The notes below the pieces were generated by a model, which made no database searches, had not been told where the DNA came from, and saw only the letters and a program-made list of their open reading frames with translations. Of a DNA stretch of 51,742 nucleotides, positions 8,301 to 16,200 are shown in pieces. The position numbers and the translations under genes were made by a program. Each line of letters starts with the position of its first letter. Within the stretch, counting starts at the first letter, position 1. The stretch comes from Verrucomicrobiia bacterium (lineage in GTDB: Bacteria; Verrucomicrobiota; Verrucomicrobiia; Verrucomicrobiales; DEV007). Location: positions 1 through 51,742 of the forward strand of contig JAUIAH010000046.1 of NCBI GenBank assembly GCA_030425385.1, given 5' to 3'.

Positions 8301-10153
8301 TTCGAGCCGTCCGGACCCCCGCGACGGCCCCAGGAAACCACCGTTTCCTCACCCGCAATTTCGGGGTTGTAGACCCAGGCCTCGATCGTTCGAGCGCTAG
8401 CTCCTTCAATGGAAGGGACCGAGGCAGGGCCGATCAACCAGTCACCTTCCCCATCGAGAGTCACCCCCTTGGCACCAGCGATCTCCTCTACCATGGGGTC
8501 GCCCGAGGCCGCGAAGGATCCTCCAAGAGACCCATCGTTGGTCCAGGCACTGATCGCGCCAGCTTCAAGGTCGGCTGCATCCAACACGACTAAAGCAGCG
8601 GCCTCAGCTTGCGGCACACTCGCGGGATCGGTCGGATCGGAACCGCCAGCCACTTCGGTGGCATCGTCCACGCCGTCATTATCGGTGTCAGGATGCCGCA
8701 AATTGGTTCCATTGGCGGCCTCATCGGCATTGGAAAGTCCGTCGCCATCGAGATCGCCTGCCCCATCTTGGGCCAAATTCCCAAACATCGCCATCTCCAC
8801 CTCATCTGGCAGATTATCGCCATCCTTATCTCCTCCGAACTCAAAGCTCTCCCGACCGTAACCCGCCGCCGAAGCGTTGTAGTTCGCGTGGATATCGTCT
8901 CCAGAAAGCGCAGCGGCATACACCTGAATGGAGCTGATACTCAGCGAGCCCGACAACCCATTGGACTGCGTCCCATCACCATCGTTCTGATTCCCCACCA
9001 CGAATGGCAGCGGTGTCTCATTGTCATTCGCCAACGTGTGTGAATTCAGCACGGAGGCTTCAGAATCTGCCAAGATACCGTTCACATAGACCCGTGATTC
9101 CGAGCCATCATGGGTGTAAGCCACATGGGTCCAAATGTCTGGCTCCTGCCGCCCATTCCAACCAATGTCTGGGCCACCCCAGTGTCCCACCGCACCAAAG
9201 TCCGTGCTGGAACCGTGATTGAAGGAAACATTTGATCCTTCCGGACCGCCACGACGCCCCCAGGCGAAGACCGTCTCTTCGTTATCAATCGTGAAATTGT
9301 GAATCCAGGCCTCGATCGTGCGCGGATTGGAACCGGCAACCGCATCCGGCGCAATTGGCCCCACGAACCAGTCCTCATCCCCATCGAGGTGGACGGCATG
9401 CACCTGATCCACGGGCTTTACTTCTGGATCACCAGAAGCCTCAAATGTGCCCCCCAGGCTGCCCGTGTTCTCCCAACTCACAATCGCTCCCGCATCGAGG
9501 CCGCTCGCGTGCAGGGAAACGACCGGGATATCCGTCACGGTCAGCCGGATATTGTCGAAATGAGAACGCCCACTACCGGAATTGTCCCCAATCACCACGA
9601 CGATCGTACCCGTAGGCGGCGTCTCTCCGGTATCGAAGGTGGCGGTCACATCGCCAAACTGAGATTCGGCCAAATTGAATGCGCTGTAGGTGGTGCTCGC
9701 TGCGGCAAGGATCGCATCGTCGGCGAGGAGTCCGGCCGTATTCGCCGAAGCGGGCGCAGGATCATTGCTCAGGCCAATCACACTGCCATTGGTATCGTTG
9801 GTGAAACTAGCGTTCCGGTTTCCCACAGCCACCGTGAGGCGGTAGCGCTTGTGCGCCTCCCAGGCCACGCCCGTGTCCTGGGTCAGATAGTAGCCCGTTG
9901 CCATGCCGACGTGGTTGCCGCCATCCGCGGCAAATCCAGGAATCACCTCCAAGAAGGCATCCCCGCTACCATTGCCGTCGCGGCCGACCCACTGGGTCCC
10001 CCCTTCGGTCGACTCCAGGTTGTTCGTCCAGGTGTTGCCACCAAAGTCGGCGCTCTCAAAACTGTGGTGATTCACCGCAATGGGAGCTGCCATGAGAGAG
10101 GCAGGAGCCAAAGCAAGAGCCAACACTAATGTCCGTAAAGGGGTCTTAATCAT
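5318..10153 (-). CDS. Giant secreted multi-LamG protein with thrombospondin type 3 repeats
   Basis: An exported protein of about 1611 residues; signal peptide MIKTPLRTLVLALALAPASLMA (start 10153; an earlier Met at 10177 adds only a non-signal extension). The first ~200 residues are a galactose-binding-like domain (FESADFGGNTW...). Five ConA-like LamG domains follow. Four are near-copies marked by SWGRRGGPDGSNVSFNHG and GAVGHWGGPDIGW; the fifth is canonical (LVGLWRFDDGTAADSSGNGNDG). Calcium-binding TSP3-like segments (DKDGDNLPDEVE, DLDGDGLSNADE, DTDNDGVDD) follow the first and third LamG. The tail (SLSWEGLEDGVSYAIEFSTS...FYRIRQ) is a verrucomicrobial fibronectin-like ending without PEP-CTERM. 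Likely a glycan-binding adhesin; specific ligand unknown. Confidence 0.9.
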   Translation of the reverse strand: MIKTPLRTLVLALALAPASLMAAPIAVNHHSFESADFGGNTWTNNLESTEGGTQWVGRDGNGSGDAFLEVIPGFAADGGNHVGMATGYYLTQDTGVAWEAHKRYRLTVAVGNRNASFTNDTNGSVIGLSNDPAPASANTAGLLADDAILAAASTTYSAFNLAESQFGDVTATFDTGETPPTGTIVVVIGDNSGSGRSHFDNIRLTVTDIPVVSLHASGLDAGAIVSWENTGSLGGTFEASGDPEVKPVDQVHAVHLDGDEDWFVGPIAPDAVAGSNPRTIEAWIHNFTIDNEETVFAWGRRGGPEGSNVSFNHGSSTDFGAVGHWGGPDIGWNGRQEPDIWTHVAYTHDGSESRVYVNGILADSEASVLNSHTLANDNETPLPFVVGNQNDGDGTQSNGLSGSLSISSIQVYAAALSGDDIHANYNASAAGYGRESFEFGGDKDGDNLPDEVEMAMFGNLAQDGAGDLDGDGLSNADEAANGTNLRHPDTDNDGVDDATEVAGGSDPTDPASVPQAEAAALVVLDAADLEAGAISAWTNDGSLGGSFAASGDPMVEEIAGAKGVTLDGEGDWLIGPASVPSIEGASARTIEAWVYNPEIAGEETVVSWGRRGGPDGSNVSFNHGSHPDFGAVGHWGGPDIGWGEDQEQGIWSHIVYTNDGSETRVYTNGELSENEEGITLNSHAGFPIVVGAQWEGDGVTINEALSGSLSVGLVRIYDGALSDEEVAGVYNEKASAYGRVPMPIVVLDSRDFPGEGPLSGWTNTGSLGGNFASEGDPQIADVDGVRAVTLDGEGDWLVGPIAPDSVTGPRPRAIEAWVYNPEIADEETVFSWGRRGGPDGSNVSFNHGANATFGAVGHWGAPDIGWNGDQEAAMWTHITYSNDGSETRVYTNGLLSDSEAFTPATHAFADDGETPLPFLVGNQSEGDGTQVDNLSGSMSIALIRVFDAGLSDASVAHLYNENAASFGRDTFIFGGDSDEDGLTDDYELATFGNLDQTGEGDPDEDGLTNVDEAGRGTNPLAADSDNDGASDKEEVDAGTDPLSPASVPEKPVRLLVELQSGGLDDGPLATWTNTGELTGDFVASGDPTVETIDGAKGVTLDGDGDWLVGPVADPGIEGASARSITAWIYNPVVAPEETIVSWGRRGGPDGTNVSFNHGTHNAYGAVGHWGNGPDIGWDPSATADDADTGEGQEEAGIWTFVAYTQDGSTTSVYTNGALTTSEEGITLNTHSGFPILVGSQWEGDGVTPNAGLAGSLSIGELRIYDGALSAEEIASQFDLAAAAYGRAGGGDDSIAGLVGLWRFDDGTAADSSGNGNDGTLENGASVAEDSPYDGGHSLFVDGGEQHVLVPHHDSLNAADGITIAAWVKPMGDMEWDGILAKNPSDDSATNHAGNYELRIENGSRGIHFLHQQGGADDTAFYLSDTTPVAGDVWSHIAISGAKGGDLKFYINGAEVFTWAEPLADTFGTPNANPLYIGSRADLFTAMNGYLDDVALFNRALSAEEIGQIMIGNFSGVAPAAGLKAGPHGSIADTIALNPLVTFDSESQAASLSWEGLEDGVSYAIEFSTSLAPEDWKSIGTVEAANGAASFVDTERPTTQGFYRIRQTNFVD
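6270..9520 (-). repeat. Tandem duplication of a ~1.6-kb LamG-TSP3-LamG coding unit
   Basis: Within the LamG gene the domains alternate between two subtypes. Subtype A has LPFVVGNQNDGDGTQ; subtype B has GITLNSHAGFPIVVGAQWEGDG. The order is A, TSP3, B, A, TSP3, B, so a unit of about 530 codons (roughly 9520-7930 and 7929-6270) has been duplicated as a block. The copies remain very similar at DNA level around SWGRRGGPDGSN, a substrate for recombination. Confidence 0.8.
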
Positions 10154-10295
10154 AGTCCAGTGCAAACGGGTTACCACGCGTGACGGCCATTGTTAGGGTG
10201 CCAGCCCGTGACTACGCAAGCCTATTCTTGAGAAATGCTAAGTTTCTTTGGGCCCGCTCAAAGCGTCTGACTCAAACTCTGGCAAATTGCCTCCA

Positions 10296-13200
10296 TCAGG
10301 GCTTCTCCAGACCCGGAACACGATAGTCCGGTCGATCGGGTCCATTGAGTCGGAAGAAGAAAGCGCGATCTCCGGCCAAGACATCGAGATCCTCGACGTC
10401 TGGGAGATCGGGGCCCATTTCCGTCCAGAACTGCCAATCGGATCCAGCATCCAGGAGAAAGTAGCCGCGATAACCCTCCACACCCCACTCGCCATCACCT
10501 TGCCAGAGGTGGACTTGATCCGCCTGTTCGGCATCCCGGCTGCCCTGAAAGCCATCGGCGACGGTCATGCCTCGGTCTTCAAGACTCATAGCAATGGGTC
10601 GCGGTGAGGCGAGGAGATGGTGACCGTTGACGAGCGGTTGGGCGAATGCTCCCTCCCGCACGGATCCCTGGTAGGTGAGCGCGAGCGGTTGCGCCTCGGC
10701 AGGACGCTCGAGAAAGGCACCGACCCCTGGAGGAATCACCAAACCGTCTGCGGAAAGCAACGCTTCGTCATCTTGGGCCACCCAGTGGAGACGATCCTCA
10801 GCCTGGAGAACAAAGTAGCTGTCGTAGCCTTCTCCGTGATAGAAATGAAGTTGATCCGCGCCTGCGGGATCGGTCGCTCCGAGCAAGGTGTCCACGGGGT
10901 AGGCAGAACCCAAGGTCCAATGCGGGCGCACGACGACCTGGGCATGAAACCAATCCGCCGTTCCAGGAATCGCCTCCAGCGTGTTATGGGGAGCCGCCCA
11001 ATCGAGCCGCACGACAGTGTCTGTGGTGCCGGTCACATCGATGTCTATCCGATGGCCTGTCAGCGTGCCTGATACGAACTCTATATAATAAGCATGCTCA
11101 GAAGAGAGCAGGCTGCCGAGGCCATGCCCCCCCAGAGTCAGACCTTCCTCTGTCCATCCTTGAACCTGGCTCGTGAAGACAGCAGGTTGATTCAATGCCA
11201 GGCCATGGGTTTGGAATCCTGGCCCGAAGGTGGTCGCTTTCCACCCCATGATGGGCGTGGTGGAGACGCTCCCCCAACCTTGATGGGTGATGCGCAGCCG
11301 AGCGAATCCGTGTTCACGCGATAGCCCGGGCTGCAACTCCAGGTGAGGGAAGGTCAGGCGCTCCTGCCGATACGCTATCACTTCCACTGTCTCTGCGGTC
11401 TCATAAAGGGGTGTCCAGGTTTCCAGATCACCGCTCACTTCCACCTCGTAGCGAACCCCACTGAGACGCGCAGGGCGTTCGTAAGAAAGCGTGATGGTTT
11501 CTCCAGCCAACCCGAGATCAATCTCGAAACCGGGGTCGCCTGGTTGGGCCTCGTATGGGTTCCGCCCAAGCGCATACTCCGCCGTCAGATCCAACAAATC
11601 GCCATCACTGTTATTATCACCATAAACATTCGTGTTCGTCAGCGTGCCGTCTGACCCGGTGCTCACCTGCTGAGCCACGCGAAGGCGTTCTCCTGGACCA
11701 AAGACTTCCACTTCCGCCAAGGCGAGATAGTTGGATCCTGACAGTTGCACGCGCACATAGCGCCCCATCCGATTCACGTCTACGCGCTGCGTCGCTGAGG
11801 GCGCGGTGCTGAAGGCGAAATCACTGACGCCCGATTGAGCCATGGTGGCTGCGAGGTCTGTCGAGGCGAACGGCACCTCGCTCACAAAGACATGATAGGC
11901 ACTGAGCCACTCGTCCCCACAACAATCCGTGCGATTCCACACATTGAGATGACTGATGGCTTGCACGGCTCCCAGATCCACTTCCCACCACGCATGGATG
12001 TCTAATTCCGTATGCGTGACGCTTCCATTGCGCCAATCGCCATCGGTGTTGCCGTCGATCGCGAGATCCGCCGTGAATGCGGTTCCAAACACACTGGATT
12101 GGGTAGCCGTCACGCCTCCTTGATCCACCAGATTCACGTAGGTGTTTCCATCATCTAACTCTTGTACCGTCACGTCCTGATAAAATGCGTCCAACGCATC
12201 ATCGGAAGTCGACCACCCTTCAGGCAGGAGCCGGATCGCCCAAAGATGGCCATCTCCCAAGCGCGCATCACTCGCCACTCCGAGTGTGATCACCTCATTC
12301 CCAAAGCCCGCTTCCACTGTGCGGATGTCACTAGCAATGGTGCTCCAGTTATCATTGGCATCGTGCAACCAGATACCGATCTCACGGCGCTGCGTCGTTT
12401 CATACTCGATGAGAATGGAGGTCGTCCCGGCAGCTTGCACTGTCGGTACCGCGTTCACACTGACAAACACATCACGGGTGGGATCGCCGCCTCCAGAGCC
12501 GCGCTCGACTCGCGCATCTGCATAGTCGGCATCAAGGGCATCGTCGGCACTCTCCCAATCCACTGGCAGCAAACGCAGTGCCCACACATAACCGTCTCCG
12601 ACACGTGCGTCTGCCAGAACGGGCATGGTAAAGGTGTGTGTCCCAAAGCCGCGCTCCACCACCGTCGACCCCTGGGCGATGGTGAACCAGCCATTCAGGG
12701 AATCGTGCAGCCACACGCGTAATTCGCGCGTCTCTGTGACCTCGTAGGGCACTTCAAGAGTCACCGAACCCGGACTGTTCACTAGCCCTGGGAAGTTGAC
12801 ACCGCCTAACTGATCTGCCGTGGGCTCCCCTCCACCACCGCTCGATCCCGTTTGCACGGTCACCGGAAGATAGTCCGCACTCAATGCATCCTCAGCCGAA
12901 CTCCAACCCTGCGGCAGCAAACGGACGACCCAAAGATAACCATCTCCCACTCGGGCATCCCCCGCGATGGTGAGATTGAAGGTATGCGATCCGATACCTG
13001 GCGATAATGTCAGGTTATCCGTAGCGACCGTGCGCCAGCCACTATTTGAATCCTGCACCCAGATCCAGAGTTCATGCGCTGCCGTCGTTTCATAGTCCAC
13101 GGTTGCCACCACGCTCTGCCCTTGCTGAACGACTGCCGGAGCGTCGATCGCTGTGATCAAGTCATTCTCCGCTGGATTGACGGCATTCACCGTCCAGGTG

Positions 13201-16200
13201 AAACTCACTGAGTCACTGCCACCGACGCCATCACTTACCGTGACGGTCACGTTGGTGGTTCCCGCCGCTTGCAAGACACCCGAGATCACCCCACTGTTAG
13301 GATCGATCACGAGTCCTGCCGGGAGCGAGGTCGAGCTAAAGGTGAGCGGATCATCATTCGGATCCGCCGCCATCAAAGCCAGGTTGGCAGACGATCCTTC
13401 CTCGCCCACCTGGTTGCCAGGATTCTCAAGTGACGGCGCACCATTGCTAGGGGCCGTCGATTCTCCTCCGTCAATCTGCAAGAGATAGGCGACCAGGCGA
13501 TCGATCTCCTCTCCAGTCACGGACAAGCCATTGTGAGCAGCAATGGCCTCGGCCAGCGAGCCGGCAGAGCCATCATGCAGATACGGCGCTCCATCCCAGA
13601 GGCCGCGGAGTGTCGGCGTGTCAATGCCAGTCAATGCGCCACCCAAACGCCCGCCACTAGATGCCTTGATGGTTCCAATCTCGTGCAGGCTGTCAGGCCC
13701 ACTATCCGTGAAACGGGACCCAGCATGGCAGCTAGCACAATCCTTGGCTCGAAACAGGTCACGTCCAGCCATGCCTTCACTTGTGAGCGCGCCATTGGCA
13801 TCGCGATAGGGGCTTGCTGGCGTTTCTGTGAGAGAAGACACATAAGCGGCCAGGGCATCAAGCGCTGCGCTGCGCCCGGCATTGGCCAGGCCCAAGGGCG
13901 GATGCGGATCACCATCCGTGATGAGCCCATTGCCAAGCGCCAGCGTGCGGATCTGATTCTCGAAATCATGCACCTCATCAAAGTTGGCCGACCAGTGGAG
14001 AGGGCCGTGGCCCACGCCGCCGCGACCACGAAGGTCGATCGTGTTACGCAACCCTTCACCAAATCCTGTCATGTCCCAGATGCGCCCATCGTGCCCGCCG
14101 TCGTTGTGGCAACTGGCACAGGAAATGTAGTCTTCGCGTGAGAGGCGATCATCGTTGGCATCATAGAAGAGCTGTTTCCCTAACAAAACCTGTGAACTCA
14201 ACTGTTCATTGCCCACCGCATTGTAGACCTCCAATGATCCCACAACATCGGAGCCCTGATCGATCACCGCGCTGATATCGTGAACGCTCACCGTTCGGCT
14301 CATGAAATTGTGCACAAACAAGCGCTTCCCATCTTGCGACAGCGCTAGTCCCTGTGGGGCGCGCCCGGCGTCAAAGCGAAAGAGTTCCTGCTTCCCATAC
14401 GCGTCTACCACGGCCACTTCACGACTCCCCTCAAGAGCCACAAAGACGTAGAGGCCATTGGGGCCAAAGATCGCCGTGCTCGGAACTGCGGCGTCATCGT
14501 GATCGATCCGGCCTTCCGCATCCTCCATTTCGGCCACCAAATCGAGCCGCGAAGTCACAGCCCTCACCGAATTCTCATGCGTCAATCCCCGTCCGTCACG
14601 CAAGGTGCCGCGCAAGACATTGTCCTGTTTGGAGGCCACCCATGCCATGTCTCCAGCGGGCGAGAGCGCTGCCGGTCCAAGGTAGTTCGGGATCCCGCGA
14701 CCACCGCCGCCGGAGTCCGGTTCGTCGCTATGCGCAAGCGTGATCGTCTTGAGCACGTCCAAGGGCGCCGTTCCTAGCACCATCACATCGCCACCTCCAT
14801 TTGCCACCTCGGGAAACGCGGTGGCTTCGCCCGGCAAGCGCGGGGTAATGAATCGTGACACATACACTTTGGAACCATCGCTCGAAACGGAGAGGTGTCG
14901 CGGGGTGGTTCCTACCGAAACAAGGCCTAACTCTGTCCCACTCGCGTCCAACTGTAGCACTTGACCTAACATTTCCAAGGCCACGTAAGCCCGCGTCCCT
15001 TGAGGATCGAAGGCGATCCCATGCGGTTGTGAGCCGCGAGGCAAGAGAAGGTCTGGGAGTCGCGTCAAATCACTCGTTTGGATACGTACAAGAGTCGCAT
15101 CCGCCTTGACCGTCACCCACACGGTGCCTGAGACCGCGTGCCAGGCAAGGCTGCGTGGGCTGGCGCCGACGGCGATCTCTGCCACCTTCGCGTGCGTCAC
15201 CGCATCAAAGACACTCACCGTATCATTGTCAGGATTCACATTCCACACCCGGTCATTTCCTCCATCGCGTGATTCGTAGATCACGCTCTGAGAAAGGGTG
15301 GGACGCTCTGCCAGGAGTTCTGGATAGACATTCTGGACAAAGGCTGTGGACACTTCCGCGCCGGAATCGTCCGTGGCCGTGAATCGGACCAGGAAACGGC
15401 CTGGATACTCGTAAGTATGGCTAAACGTTGGCGACGACGACCAGGCGCTATCGCCACTGCCATCACCTACATTCCAACGGTACCGCGGATTGGTTCCACC
15501 ACTGGGCGATGCCGTGAAGGTGATCGCAACACCCAAGGCCGAGGCACTAGGAATCATGTCAGGAACAGAAAGCTCTGGATTGACCGTCCAGGCGAAGCTC
15601 ATGGTGCCCGTCTGTTGCCCGTCACTGGCACTCACCCCTACTTGGAAGACGCCCACCTCATTGAGGGTGCCTGAAATGGCACCCGTGGCGGCATCCAGTG
15701 TGAGCCCCCCGGGCAATCCGCTCGCCGCGAAAGTGACAGGATCGCTATCGGCATCTGTGGCACTCAAGTTGACGTCCACGGTTTGCCCGATCGTGTGGGC
15801 CTGGTCCGCAAGGGCAGCGATCTCTGGCGCGCGGTTGGGCTGATAGGGTGAAAGGTAGTCACCCACCATCACGCTCAACCCAGCATCACCCGGAATCTGC
15901 CAGGCAAGATTGACGTGATCCCCACCCGTTCCCTGTTTGTGCAGGATCTCGAGGTAGTAACGTTGTCCTCCCACCAGGGCAATCTCCGCCGATTGTTGTT
16001 CTGGAAACTTCGTCCACTCATTCACACCAGACCAGGAAGGGACCGAGGCCACTTCCGCACTATTGTTAGGACTAGCATCCGTGCTCAAGAGAAGGCGCCC
16101 TTCGTCATCGCTGCTCAGCCAGAAGCGGTAGGATCCCGTCACGGGCGCGTGCACGTAGCCGCGGAATCGGCTGCCATAGTTGGTAGCTGAATTCACACCC

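Noticed and set aside
6270-9520. Repeats in the LamG gene as a CRISPR or tandem satellite
   Set aside because: They are ~700-bp in-frame protein domains with no short spacer pattern.
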